Shown here: positions 26,289 through 35,371 of the stretch, piece by piece
Position numbering within the stretch: position 1 is the first letter of the stretch
Layout of the letters: every line of letters begins with the position of its first letter
Position numbers and translations under genes: made by a program
Assembly: GCA_002069885.1 (NCBI GenBank)
Contig: MWCD01000025.1
Location: forward strand, 1-51,907
Length of the DNA: 51,907 nt
Reading direction: 5' to 3'
Origin: a bacterium ADurb.Bin236
Lineage (GTDB): Bacteria; UBP15; UBA6099
The notes under the pieces: generated by a model
Databases searched by the model: none
The model's input: only the letters and a program-made list of their open reading frames with translations
What the model was told of the DNA's origin: nothing

Positions 26289-28143
26289 ACGTTTCCATGA
26301 ACTTCATGTATTCGGGCAGCAGCGAGTCGTAGTTGTTCTTGACCGCCCACCACGTTATAACGTGAGTAAAGTCCGGGCCGAAGACCTCTGTATAAGTTAT
26401 TTTCAAAGGGACAAACATCGAGCCGGTGAAAGTCACGCTCCTTGCCGGGGCGCCCGCGACCGTTGAGGTTTTCTCCTCCACCCGCTTGAACCCCTGCATC
26501 TGCGCTTTCATGAAATCCACCATCTGGTCGACGGGGTTTTCCCGCTCTTCGGGAGAATACTTGTTGAACGTAAAAATGGTAAAGTTTGAGCCGACGCTCT
26601 TGGTGTTCACTGCGGTGAACTCGGAAACGAACTGGTTGCCGAGATGCAACCTCTGAAAATTCCAGTCCGGGCCGGGTCTGCGCAGAGTGTACTTGTGTTT
26701 TCCATTTATGAACGCATCGCCCTCGACCCGCCAATCCTCTCCCGCCGGGGGAATAGCGACATTCGTGTTGGAGAACATTCCCATGAACTGGCTCAACTGG
26801 GTGATGAGGGCTTCAGGGTCGGGTTGCCGCAGTTCGGGCGGAGGAGTTCTGGTGGGAATCTTGACTGACTGCCAGACAAGCCCGGATAGTTCGGGAGCCA
26901 TATCCGCGCGCGGAACGATAACTGCGACGGCGTCCCTGCCGATGGAGGATACTTCGATATGCGCGTCGGCGGCGAAAGCCGCGCGCGCGGCGCGCCTGAA
27001 CACGCCGGCGAACAGTTCGGCGTCCGGCGCGGAATCCCACACGGTAAAGAACGCGCCAGCTATCTCTCCGCCGGGCAGTTCGTATATGAGCAGCCTGTCC
27101 CCCGCCCAGCCTGAAGCGGCGCTCGACGCTTCGGAATCGTCTTTCATCCACGCCGCCAACAACCGGCGCAGTCCCCACTCGCCCAATGTGTCCTCGTATA
27201 TCTTCGCCGAGCCTTCGGGCAGCGCGGCGTACAGTTCCGGAGTCTCCACTTCCACCGGGTTGTCCCTCGACTCGAAGAACTTTTCCGGATGAAGAATCTG
27301 CTCGGAACTGACCGGCAGCGAGAAGTAAGCGCTGTCCATCAGCGGCCCCGCTCCGGTTGCACGAAGGACTGCGGCGAACTTCGCGCCCGCGGTGTGGGGA
27401 AACGCGGCGTCCCGCGCCAAGGCCTGCGGCGCGGCTTCAAGCTCCGTCTTCGGTATGTGCGTCACGAGCGGAATAAACTGCGAAACTACGCCCTCCGCGT
27501 TGGGCAACAGGGTCGATTTGACCCCGTAGTTGCGCAGCATATAGTCCATCAGCATCAGGTTAGCGTCGCCGTTCAGCAAAGCTAGCGCGGCCATCCTCAT
27601 ATCGGACGGCATCGCCGGGTCGGCGAGTTTGTCGAATATTCCGAAGTTTGAGTCGAGCAGGGCTAGCGCAAACTGGCGCGCCAGAGCAAACTCAGGCTCC
27701 TCGACCTTGAGAACTTCCATTGTCTTGGCTATCAGAGGGGAATTCCATCCGGGGGCGGTTAAGTCGCTTGCCAGAACCACCGAGCGGGTTTCCGGGTCGT
27801 AGAAAGCCCTTGCGCCCGCGCGAGCGAATCCGTCGATAGCGCCCTGCAAGTCCCGCTCTTCAGGAATCAGTCGAAGGAACTTCCACGCCGCTTGCGCGGC
27901 CTTTCCGTCAGGCCCTGCAGCCAGAGGAAAATATCTTCCGGCCAACCTCGCGGCCCGCGCGCCCGCCTCCCTCGCGCCGACTATCTCCACCTTCGGCTCG
28001 AACTTGTATTCGAGGCCTCTTAGCAATTCATGAGTTATTCTTATTTCTTCGATAACCTTTTTATTTGCAGGGTCGCCGCCGGAGGCAAACGCCGCTGAAC
28101 ACGCTAGTGCCGTCAGCGTTAATGCCGCGATTATTGTTCTCAT
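26272..28143 (-). CDS. Secreted pseudo-metallopeptidase-like protein
   Basis: 623 residues with a signal peptide (about 1-20). The middle resembles a family of secreted gluzincin-like peptidases: FYDPETRSVVLASDL (about 114-128), then LARQFALALLDSNF (154-167) where relatives have LAHELTHALQDQ-type sequence, then ALLNGDANLMLMDY (188-201) matching the downstream EGDA motif. The HExxH residues correspond to R156, Q157 and L160, so zinc binding appears lost. The C-terminal quarter (about 480-623) looks like a PsbP/DcrB-type domain. Probably non-catalytic and periplasmic. It follows the triple-lipase gene on the same strand. The homology is from memory of the motif spacing and is moderate in certainty. 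Confidence 0.6.
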   Translation of the reverse strand: MRTIIAALTLTALACSAAFASGGDPANKKVIEEIRITHELLRGLEYKFEPKVEIVGAREAGARAARLAGRYFPLAAGPDGKAAQAAWKFLRLIPEERDLQGAIDGFARAGARAFYDPETRSVVLASDLTAPGWNSPLIAKTMEVLKVEEPEFALARQFALALLDSNFGIFDKLADPAMPSDMRMAALALLNGDANLMLMDYMLRNYGVKSTLLPNAEGVVSQFIPLVTHIPKTELEAAPQALARDAAFPHTAGAKFAAVLRATGAGPLMDSAYFSLPVSSEQILHPEKFFESRDNPVEVETPELYAALPEGSAKIYEDTLGEWGLRRLLAAWMKDDSEASSAASGWAGDRLLIYELPGGEIAGAFFTVWDSAPDAELFAGVFRRAARAAFAADAHIEVSSIGRDAVAVIVPRADMAPELSGLVWQSVKIPTRTPPPELRQPDPEALITQLSQFMGMFSNTNVAIPPAGEDWRVEGDAFINGKHKYTLRRPGPDWNFQRLHLGNQFVSEFTAVNTKSVGSNFTIFTFNKYSPEERENPVDQMVDFMKAQMQGFKRVEEKTSTVAGAPARSVTFTGSMFVPLKITYTEVFGPDFTHVITWWAVKNNYDSLLPEYMKFMETFRFLD

Positions 28144-28205
28144 AGGATCAACCTTTTATCCGGAATCGCCGTCAAACAAAGCGTGTCCGGAGCGATTTTT
28201 CACAA

Positions 28206-28222
28206 CGGCGAGCGCTTCGCCG
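28206..28222 (-). terminator. Hairpin after the triple-lipase gene
   Basis: CGGCGA-GCGCT-TCGCCG forms a perfect six-pair stem eight bases past the lipase stop codon. There is no T tract on the minus strand, so it may act as an mRNA 3' end or processing structure rather than an intrinsic terminator. Confidence 0.4.
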
Positions 28223-28229
28223 CCGAGCT

Positions 28230-31200
28230 TCAGGGCAGATTCAAAAGACAGCCGTCGTACGCTCTCAGCAGATAGGCGCGGAGCGGTAGAAGTCTGGCGG
28301 CCGGTTTGTACTCAGAGCCGTCGAACTCCAATATCGATTTGGCGACGATTCCCCTCGCCGCCGCGTCCGCAAGCGAAATGGTTTCCCCGCCGAAAGTTAT
28401 CGTCACAGCCGAAGGATCCGCCGACGCCGCGCCGGACACTCCGATTATGTTCCAGCCCCTGTCCAGCATCACAGTTCTAGCAGAGGAAGAGGCTTTAGCT
28501 ACGAACCGCTTGGCGGCCGGGGTCCTGACTTCCACCCATACAGCCCTGCCCCCGCGAGCGTTCATCGCCTGCAGCGAACTTCTGAAATCGCGGTCGCTTA
28601 TGTCGAACATCGTGGCCCCGGAGTCTATAAGCTCCGACAGTCCCCGTTTAAATTCTTCCGGAAGCTCTTCGGGCAGATATATCAGGTTCCAGCCTTTGAC
28701 GAGAGACAAGTCAATCTCGGATTCAGCTGCCGTGATAACGGCATCAACCTCGTCTGCGATTTCCTGAGCCGTCTCGCGCGCCGCGTCCGCAGCGTGGCTT
28801 GCGGCTTCCGCCACAGCCGTGGCGTCCGCCTTCGACGCCACTATAGTTTCGCTTACGTTACCTACGGAGTCGTGCAGTTTGACATAAACCTTCCCGGCGC
28901 CGCCGGCAGGCAAAGTTCGGGTTTTTCTGCTGGAGAACGACTCCCACGCCGCCCCAGCGAAATCCGGCGAGTCGGACACCATCATGCCCGTCACTCCAAG
29001 GCCGGGGATGCCATAAGAGACATCCGGGCGGGCGATATTGAAGCGCGAAAAAACGTCCGAGTTGTCAGCAGCCGCTATAGCCAGCTCGACATCGCCGTCT
29101 GAGCCGGACACGGGCAGAAGAACCGCCGAGCCTGAAGGAGCGGTTCTGTCTATCACGATGTAGTCCGCGTACGCGGGCGACTCGACCCCGCCCTGCGCCG
29201 CTCTGAATTTCACGTAAACCGCCTTCAATCCGTCCCCGCCGTCTATCGTCCAGTTGGCTGAATTCGAGAACGGCTGCCACGCCGCGCCCCTGAACGACGG
29301 GTCTCCGGATATCATCATTTCTCCCGCCGGAAGCAACGGCGCGTTATGGTTGTAGTAGTTGAGGCTCAGCAACACATAGGGCGACGATGACGCCATCCCG
29401 CTTTTTATTATTCTGACGGGAAGCTCGGAGTCCCCTCTCCCGGTGTCAACCGAAAGAGCGCTCTTAACAACCTGATACACTCCGTCGTCCAGAAGTATGG
29501 TCGCATGCGTAAGACCCGTCCTGACGACATTGATCGCGCCATCGTAGAACGCGTTTTCAGCCGGGACAACCACGCCGTCGTCCGTGGAGAAAATCGCCGT
29601 ATAGTCCACCATTCCGGGAACGCTGTCGCCGGAGTTGAGACTGGCGAGGAAATCGCTGGACACCGTCATCTGTCTTGCCGCTTCGCCGGGCCCCACCGCG
29701 GCGATAACCGTGCCCCTGTGCGGGGTGGATATCGTCACAAGGTCGTCGACCGAGGCGACTCCGCCAAGCTCCTTTATATAATATCGGGCGACCAGACCGC
29801 CCTCGCTGTGTGCCACAATGTCAACCTTTTCCGCGCCGGTTTCGCGGAGAACGCCTTGCACGAAATCCCTCAGTTTTGCGGCGCTCGCGATAACATCCCC
29901 CATCCCCGCCGCGTCCAGCGCTATCACATGCGTCGAATACCCTTCTTTTTTCAGCCGCTCCGTGTAGTAGAGCCAGTTGATTTTCGAGGTCAGTTCGGAC
30001 GCCACCGCGCCATAGCCGTGAACGAAAACCACCGGGGCGCGGCCCTTCTCTGCGGCGACGAATCCGTTGACCGGGCTGAACATCTGTGTCGACACCGAGC
30101 GGGTCTGAGACACGTTTCCGGCGGCGTCCCGGAAGCGGACATACGCCGTCTTCTCTCCCGTTCCAGCGCTCACTGTCACAGTCTTCGAGCCTGCTAGTGG
30201 CTCCCACGACGCCCCGGCGAATCCAGAAACCGTCGAGACCTGCATATCTCTTGCTCCTATGCCCAGTATCCCATAGGCCTCGAGCAGATTGGTCACTTTG
30301 AAATAACCGTATTTTTCAGCGTTGTCGGCCGCGGAAATCTTCAGCGTCATCGTCGATTTTTCAGCGTCCGTCGCGGATATCGAGACCGTTCCTGTAGGAG
30401 TCTCGCGGTCGATTATTATATAGTCAGCGTAGGAGGGAGACTCGACGCCGTCAGCCCCTCTGAATTTCACATGGACGCCCAGAAGCCCCCCGTCCTTGCC
30501 TGAAATATCCAGATTCACCGAATTCGAGAACGGCTGCCACGACACCGCTCCGTGGAACATCCCGTTCGTGGCCACCATCATCTCCGTGACAGGAGCCTGC
30601 GGGGAAAAATGGTTGCAGGGTTTCAATCTGACTTCCACTGTGTTCTTGTTTGTGGACATCCCCGGCTCGACTATCTCGACCGGGCGCTGTCCTTTCGAGA
30701 ACAAATATTTGTACGATATGGCGGACCGCAGAACTTTGTACGGTTCCGGCGCGAAAAGAATCCCGCCGTGGCCGAGCAGCATGAAATTCACGTTCACCGC
30801 GCCGTCGAAGAACCCGTTCGTGCCGGGCAGCACGATCTCGTCGGCATGGCTGAACATCGCGGTGTACTCGACTCCGCCGAACAGGGTGTCGCCGGAGTTA
30901 AGCTCCTGAATGAACGGGCTGGCAACCTCCATCTGGCTAGTTCCCTCGCCGAGCAGTCCCATGCCCGCATGGGCTACGGTTGTGCCCCTATGCGGGGTGC
31001 TGATCGTCACCAGATCGTCGACGAACTGCGCGCCGCCGAGCTCTCTGATGTAATATCTCGACACCAGACCGCCCTCGCTGTGAACCACCAAATCGACCTT
31101 CGGGGAGCCGGTCCTCGCCACTGTCGCGGCAACGAAATCGCGAAGCTCGCGCGCGCTCTTTTTTATGTCCTGCATCGCCGCGTTGCCCAGCGTTATCTCC

Positions 31201-32696
31201 GTAACGTCGAACCCCTCGCTCTTGAGCCTTCCGCCTATGTAAGACCAGTAAACAGCCACGCTCAGGTCGCCGAGTATCGAGCCTGAATGACCGTGCACCA
31301 ACACGACCGGCTGCCTCGCCGCTTCGGACACCATGCCGATGTCCGGAGCATTGACGTCAATGACCCTGATGTTGCCCGTGGCCACCGCGCTGACGTTGCC
31401 GGCGGCGTCTCTCGTTTTAACATAAACCGTCTTCATGCCGCTGCCGGCGCCGAGGTTGACGACCGCGCTCTTGGCGAAAGGCTGCCATGACGCGCCCGCG
31501 AACGACGGGTCCGCGCTGACCATCATCTCCTTCACGCCGAACTCTTCCATCCCGTAAGCGAACAGCGCGTTCCACACCTTGAACTTCTTGTAGTCGTCCG
31601 TATTGTCCGAAGCGTCTATGCCTATCGTCGCCGAAGATTCAAGCGTCACATCGGGAAGAGCGGTTATCGACGCCTTCGGAGCTTCCCTGTCTAGGAAGAT
31701 ATAGTCAACGTAAGTCGGAGATTCCTTGGGGAAAAGAAAATTGCCGCTGTGCCTGAACTGGACGTAAACGGCTTTCATGCCATCGCGGGAATCATCCAGC
31801 GTCCACTGCTTGGTGTCGGCGAATGAATGCCAGTCCGCGCCGTGAAGGAACTGCTTGTTGCTTATCCTCATCTGACGCATGTCTTCGTCGTCGTGGAAAT
31901 GGTTAAACTTCTTCAGCCTCAGGGTAACGTTCGGGTTGTTGGTCACCATTGCCGACTTCACAATCTGAATCGGGATGGCCCTGCGGCCCTCCCCGGTGTT
32001 GTTCTGTAACGCGCCGCGCGTCATCTTATAGACATCTTCATTGAACATTATTCCACCGTGCCCTAGCAGGTTAACGTTCATGTTTACCGCGCCCGCGAAA
32101 AAACCGTTTTCGTTCGGAACTACCATCTCGTCGTGATTGCTGAAAATCGCCGTGTAGTCGATGTCGCCGGTCAGAGTGGGCGGCGTGTTCAGCTCTCGAA
32201 GAAAGGAACTGTAAATCTCCATTTGGCGAGCTGCCTCGCCGGGGCCGATATGCGCCACGCTTGTGCCCCTGTGCGGAGTGGCTATCGTCACCAGATCGTC
32301 AACCTTGCCCGCGCCTCCGAGATGCTTGATGTAGTACCGGGAGATCAGACCGCCCTCGCTGTGCGTGACCAGATCCACCTTCGACTTGCCCGTCCGAGCC
32401 AACGTCGCGTCGATGTAGTCGCGAAGAACCGCCGCGCTTCGCGGGATGTCCTCCATGGCCCCATCCGGCAGGGCTATCTTGTACACGTCGAATCCGTCGA
32501 GTTTTAGCCGCGTTGATATGAACGACCAGTATAGCTCGACCGAAGTCTGGCCGGCTATCGAGCCGAAATAGCCGTGAACCAGCACAACCGGCTGCTTGGA
32601 GCTTTCAGAAGACAACATGCCCGCCGCCTCAGCGCGCGCGCACACTGTTGCCAGAGCTATGACTATCGCGATCCCGGTTGCCGCTCTTCTTTTCAT
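28230..32696 (-). CDS. Secreted protein with three tandem lipase-like (PGAP1/triacylglycerol lipase) domains
   Basis: 1488 residues with a signal peptide (about 1-25). Three alpha/beta-hydrolase units begin at about residues 35, 462 and 886, each starting with PVV(L/F)VHG and carrying a nucleophile elbow HSEGG: S113 in the first, with equivalent VHSEGG and AHSEGG in the others. Each has a likely acid in IFSxxDE(M/I/V)V.P and a His in LGHGG(I) or LTHATI, then TPHRGT. Each hydrolase is followed by Ig-like modules with SFAGASW(Q/E)PF and KTVYVKTRDAAGNVS-type phrases. The C-terminus (about 1331-1488) is a separate beta-rich domain starting KGWNLIYLPEE. All three sites look intact. Substrate is probably a lipid or ester outside the cell; not determined. 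Confidence 0.88.
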   Translation of the reverse strand: MKRRAATGIAIVIALATVCARAEAAGMLSSESSKQPVVLVHGYFGSIAGQTSVELYWSFISTRLKLDGFDVYKIALPDGAMEDIPRSAAVLRDYIDATLARTGKSKVDLVTHSEGGLISRYYIKHLGGAGKVDDLVTIATPHRGTSVAHIGPGEAARQMEIYSSFLRELNTPPTLTGDIDYTAIFSNHDEMVVPNENGFFAGAVNMNVNLLGHGGIMFNEDVYKMTRGALQNNTGEGRRAIPIQIVKSAMVTNNPNVTLRLKKFNHFHDDEDMRQMRISNKQFLHGADWHSFADTKQWTLDDSRDGMKAVYVQFRHSGNFLFPKESPTYVDYIFLDREAPKASITALPDVTLESSATIGIDASDNTDDYKKFKVWNALFAYGMEEFGVKEMMVSADPSFAGASWQPFAKSAVVNLGAGSGMKTVYVKTRDAAGNVSAVATGNIRVIDVNAPDIGMVSEAARQPVVLVHGHSGSILGDLSVAVYWSYIGGRLKSEGFDVTEITLGNAAMQDIKKSARELRDFVAATVARTGSPKVDLVVHSEGGLVSRYYIRELGGAQFVDDLVTISTPHRGTTVAHAGMGLLGEGTSQMEVASPFIQELNSGDTLFGGVEYTAMFSHADEIVLPGTNGFFDGAVNVNFMLLGHGGILFAPEPYKVLRSAISYKYLFSKGQRPVEIVEPGMSTNKNTVEVRLKPCNHFSPQAPVTEMMVATNGMFHGAVSWQPFSNSVNLDISGKDGGLLGVHVKFRGADGVESPSYADYIIIDRETPTGTVSISATDAEKSTMTLKISAADNAEKYGYFKVTNLLEAYGILGIGARDMQVSTVSGFAGASWEPLAGSKTVTVSAGTGEKTAYVRFRDAAGNVSQTRSVSTQMFSPVNGFVAAEKGRAPVVFVHGYGAVASELTSKINWLYYTERLKKEGYSTHVIALDAAGMGDVIASAAKLRDFVQGVLRETGAEKVDIVAHSEGGLVARYYIKELGGVASVDDLVTISTPHRGTVIAAVGPGEAARQMTVSSDFLASLNSGDSVPGMVDYTAIFSTDDGVVVPAENAFYDGAINVVRTGLTHATILLDDGVYQVVKSALSVDTGRGDSELPVRIIKSGMASSSPYVLLSLNYYNHNAPLLPAGEMMISGDPSFRGAAWQPFSNSANWTIDGGDGLKAVYVKFRAAQGGVESPAYADYIVIDRTAPSGSAVLLPVSGSDGDVELAIAAADNSDVFSRFNIARPDVSYGIPGLGVTGMMVSDSPDFAGAAWESFSSRKTRTLPAGGAGKVYVKLHDSVGNVSETIVASKADATAVAEAASHAADAARETAQEIADEVDAVITAAESEIDLSLVKGWNLIYLPEELPEEFKRGLSELIDSGATMFDISDRDFRSSLQAMNARGGRAVWVEVRTPAAKRFVAKASSSARTVMLDRGWNIIGVSGAASADPSAVTITFGGETISLADAAARGIVAKSILEFDGSEYKPAARLLPLRAYLLRAYDGCLLNLP

Positions 32697-32900
32697 CTCG
32701 CACCCCGCGTTTTGTTGTTTGTACGTTGTTGTTTCGATTCAATCAGCCCGCCGCGGCACGCCTAAATAAATAGTCAGGCCGCCGTCGGAACTGTTCGGAA
32801 AAGAATTATACTTCAATTGTTATATTCAATATCAAATTAAATAAAAAAATCGGTTATTCAGGCGGACACAACGCGTTGGCCTATGTAAAAAACTTAACCC

Positions 32901-32919
32901 GAATCCTAATGAATTATTC
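32901..32919 (+). repeat. Degenerate copy of the GAATCC hairpin element
   Basis: GAATCCTAATGA followed by ATTATTC. It matches the minus-strand reading of the element at 41163-41181 at 16 of 19 positions, but its right arm is eroded. It lies just past the end of the S1-domain gene. Confidence 0.4.
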
Positions 32920-32936
32920 GTTTTGACCGGTGCCAG

Positions 32937-33389
32937 TTATTTGTTTTTATTCTTTTTTTTCTTTATGCCGCGCTTGGATTCTATGTTTCTTTTTATGTCG
33001 ACCATTCTGTCTTCGCTCTGACGCATGAACATTTTTAGTTTTCTTTCGAAAGAGTCCTCCTCGCGCGATTCCTGATAGCGCGGGGGCGTTCTTCTGACAT
33101 CTCGGCGCTGAACATCCGGCGACTCGCCCTGTTGATCGCCTTCGGACAGACCATCTTGAGGAACGTTTTTCAGAGAAAGTTGAATCCTGCCTCTATCGTC
33201 TATGGAGACGATTCTCGCCATTACGCGGACGCCGGGAGAAATGTGGTCAGTTATATCCCGAACGAATTCATTGCTTATCTGGGAAATGTGAACAAGCCCT
33301 GTTTTACCGTTGCGCATTTTCACAAACGCGCCGTACTTCACAACTTCGACAACAACGCCTTCGACAATAGACCCGACTTCGGTCTCCAT
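32937..33389 (-). CDS. S1 domain RNA-binding protein (YabR/CvfD-like)
   Basis: 150 residues from the ATG at 33389, chosen because the S1 fold starts at once: METEVGSIVEGVVVEVVKYGAFVKM, then GLVHISQIS and RGRIQLSLKN. The rest is a charged tail rich in Arg, Gln, Glu and Lys, ending in a run of Lys/Asn. The frame extends 14 codons upstream and the GGAGG is about 13 bases from the chosen ATG, so the start is not certain. Stand-alone S1 proteins of this type bind the ribosome or mRNA. In Bacillus the gene yabR follows divIC, as here. Confidence 0.88.
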   Translation of the reverse strand: METEVGSIVEGVVVEVVKYGAFVKMRNGKTGLVHISQISNEFVRDITDHISPGVRVMARIVSIDDRGRIQLSLKNVPQDGLSEGDQQGESPDVQRRDVRRTPPRYQESREEDSFERKLKMFMRQSEDRMVDIKRNIESKRGIKKKKNKNK

Positions 33390-33455
33390 GCGATGACAGT
33401 CGCCTCCCTGCTTCTGCGTTAAACCGCGCAAAGAGAGCCGTCAAATCCCGCCTTC

Positions 33456-33851
33456 TCAGTTTTTCCTGTTTTGTTCAGCGGGTTCTTCGGCTGACTCCGG
33501 CGCGCTCGGCTCCTTCGTCACATCGGGTGTTATCCTTATCGGCACTTCCTTCGTGTCCATAAGGTACAACTCCCTGCGAGCTATTCCCTTCAAATACTCC
33601 GGGTCCTGCAATCTGAGCGCTTCTTCCCTCAATTCCTTTATCCGCGCCGTTTTCATTGTGTGTTCGGTCTTTATGGCTCTTAATTTCCGGTTCATGACCA
33701 CATAATTTTTATAATGGTAGGCCCCGAAATAAACGGTGATATAAGAAATAAGGACGGCGCAAACCAACGACCATAAACGACGGTTCGCACGCTCGTTTTT
33801 CTCTCTGGCGAGCTTTCTTTTTTTCGCTTTGTCCGCTATTTCTTTTTTCAT
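33456..33851 (-). CDS. Septum formation initiator, DivIC/FtsB-like
   Basis: 131 residues. A basic cytoplasmic N-terminus is followed by one membrane span (about 27-45) and a coiled-coil segment (about 50-85), then the conserved LQDPEYLKGIARRELYLMDTKEVPI motif region typical of FtsB/DivIC. It links divisome components FtsL and FtsQ/DivIB. A Pro/Glu-rich tail (about 112-131) is extra. It lies 28 bases after the SLBB gene and 66 bases before the S1 gene, all on one strand. Confidence 0.9.
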   Translation of the reverse strand: MKKEIADKAKKRKLAREKNERANRRLWSLVCAVLISYITVYFGAYHYKNYVVMNRKLRAIKTEHTMKTARIKELREEALRLQDPEYLKGIARRELYLMDTKEVPIRITPDVTKEPSAPESAEEPAEQNRKN

Positions 33852-33879
33852 CCCTTGATATGGCTTCCCTCAGCCTCCG

Positions 33880-34812
33880 TCAGTCTGTCGTCGATTTGAT
33901 TAAATTCAAAAGAGAAAGATTCTGAATTACTTTTGCTATATCGACTCTGGAAGTCTCCGGGACAAAGACCACATCGCCGTCCTTTAGAACGATATTTTCC
34001 TTAAGGTCGCCAAATTTCATGAGCGATTTCACGTCGGAATTTATAATTACCGGTTCTCCGTCCACAACGCGAATTACATACGTGTTCCCTATCGCCGCTC
34101 TGCCGACAGTTCCTCCGGCTCTTCCTAGAAGGTCAAGAATCTGCGTGCCTTCCGGAACGAACACCGTTCCGGGACTGGTCACTTTTCCAAGAACAATCAC
34201 CCTCATCTTCATTGCCGGCTGTGTGTACGGCACTATTATCATGTCGCCCGCCTGCATCAGGATGTTGGAGCTAAGGTCTTTCCCTTCCATCATCAGCCTA
34301 ATGTCAATGTATCGGACAGGCTCGGTTCCTCTGAAAAGAGCCAGCTTCGACAAGTCCGCGTCCGGAAGAGGCCTCGACTTGATAAGCGCGTCCATCAATT
34401 TCATTCCGTCGAAAAATCTATGCGCGTACTGTTCCGTCACCGCGCCGAAAATCGAAACTGCAAATCCCGGACGCACTCCGTATGCCACGAACTCCATGTT
34501 CACGACAGGCGATTCGTAATACTTGCTCATGCGGCTAATCACAAGCTCTTCGGCTTTTTCAAGGGTCAGCCCATCCACCTTAAACCCTCCCAGATCAAGC
34601 CCATGCTCGAGTATCGGGAAGAAGAACCTTCCTGTTTCGTCGATAGTGTATTCCCCGCTCATAGCAGGCTCCGTCGGCACTCTCACCAGCAACCTGTCGC
34701 CCTGACCTATTTGCCTTGTATCAACTTCTGCCGCCATCCCGGCGACCGCCGACAAAATAAACATTGCCGCCAGAGCCGCTGAAATTTTCGCCACTCTCAT
34801 ATCATTCACCAT
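33880..34812 (-). CDS. Polysaccharide export protein (Wza-like, SLBB domain)
   Basis: 310 residues with a signal peptide (about 1-28). The start of the mature part, IGQGDRLLVRVPTEPAMSGEYTIDETGRFFFPI, is the Poly_export domain. A first SLBB-like segment contains VSIFGAVTEQ, and a second contains VIVLGKVTSPGTVFVPEGTQILDLLGRAGG, with LKDGDVVFVPE at the end. Such proteins form outer-membrane channels for capsule or exopolysaccharide. There is no lipobox Cys and no polymerase, glycosyltransferase or Wzc-like kinase nearby. The ATG at 34800 is an alternative start. It supports an outer membrane in this organism. Confidence 0.9.
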   Translation of the reverse strand: MVNDMRVAKISAALAAMFILSAVAGMAAEVDTRQIGQGDRLLVRVPTEPAMSGEYTIDETGRFFFPILEHGLDLGGFKVDGLTLEKAEELVISRMSKYYESPVVNMEFVAYGVRPGFAVSIFGAVTEQYAHRFFDGMKLMDALIKSRPLPDADLSKLALFRGTEPVRYIDIRLMMEGKDLSSNILMQAGDMIIVPYTQPAMKMRVIVLGKVTSPGTVFVPEGTQILDLLGRAGGTVGRAAIGNTYVIRVVDGEPVIINSDVKSLMKFGDLKENIVLKDGDVVFVPETSRVDIAKVIQNLSLLNLIKSTTD

Positions 34813-35089
34813 TTTTTTCTGTGTTCATTCGCATCTTTAGTTTCCGGCAATTGAATTATACAATAACCGGCGCGTCGTGTTCAATTCAACCAAAAAAATC
34901 AAACGCAGGAGCTATTGCGCTCTTTAATATAATTTCCGCTGTTTTTCGAATATTTGCCCCTCTCAATTTAAAGTTTCTTTTAAGGACGTTAAAATATCAT
35001 TAAAATACAATTGAGGTTGCGGACGGCTGGAAACGCATTTGTTCCACTTTCATCAATAGCTCCGGCCCGCAAAGAAACTAGGCGTCCCG
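34813..35089. other. Divergent intergenic region between the SLBB gene and the RiPP cassette
   Basis: 277 bp, AT-rich, between two divergently transcribed units, so promoters for both are expected here. Several TAAAAT and TATCAT words lie at 34990-35006 on the plus strand, but no hexamer pair stands out enough to name a promoter. Confidence 0.5.
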
Positions 35090-35368
35090 ATGGGCGAAGT
35101 TGTTTTTAAAAAAAGCGGTAGCCTGATTGAAAGAAGAATCGAAGGGGAAGCGATTCTGCTGGACATCAAGAGCGGAGTGTACTACGACCTGAAGAACGTA
35201 GGTGTTTTCATCTGGGAGATATTATCCGGAGGGGCATCAGCGCGACAAATCGCGGCCGCCGTGGCAGAAAACTTCGATGTGGACGCCGAAACTGCCCTTG
35301 CGGACACGCTCGAACTGCTTAATGACCTCGAAACTGAAGGCTTGATTGTCAGAAACGCGGAGGGCTGA
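35090..35368 (+). CDS. PqqD-like RiPP recognition element protein
   Basis: 92 residues, the size of stand-alone PqqD. The winged-helix recognition fold is indicated by ERRIEGEAILLDIKSGVYYDLKNVGVFIWEIL near the start and by NFDVDAETALADTLELLNDLETEGLIV at the end. In the family this domain binds the leader of a precursor peptide and presents it to the modifying enzyme. It begins the cassette and is followed three bases later by the radical SAM gene. The partner peptide is encoded at 36421-36549. Confidence 0.9.
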   Translation: MGEVVFKKSGSLIERRIEGEAILLDIKSGVYYDLKNVGVFIWEILSGGASARQIAAAVAENFDVDAETALADTLELLNDLETEGLIVRNAEG

Positions 35369-35371
35369 TTT

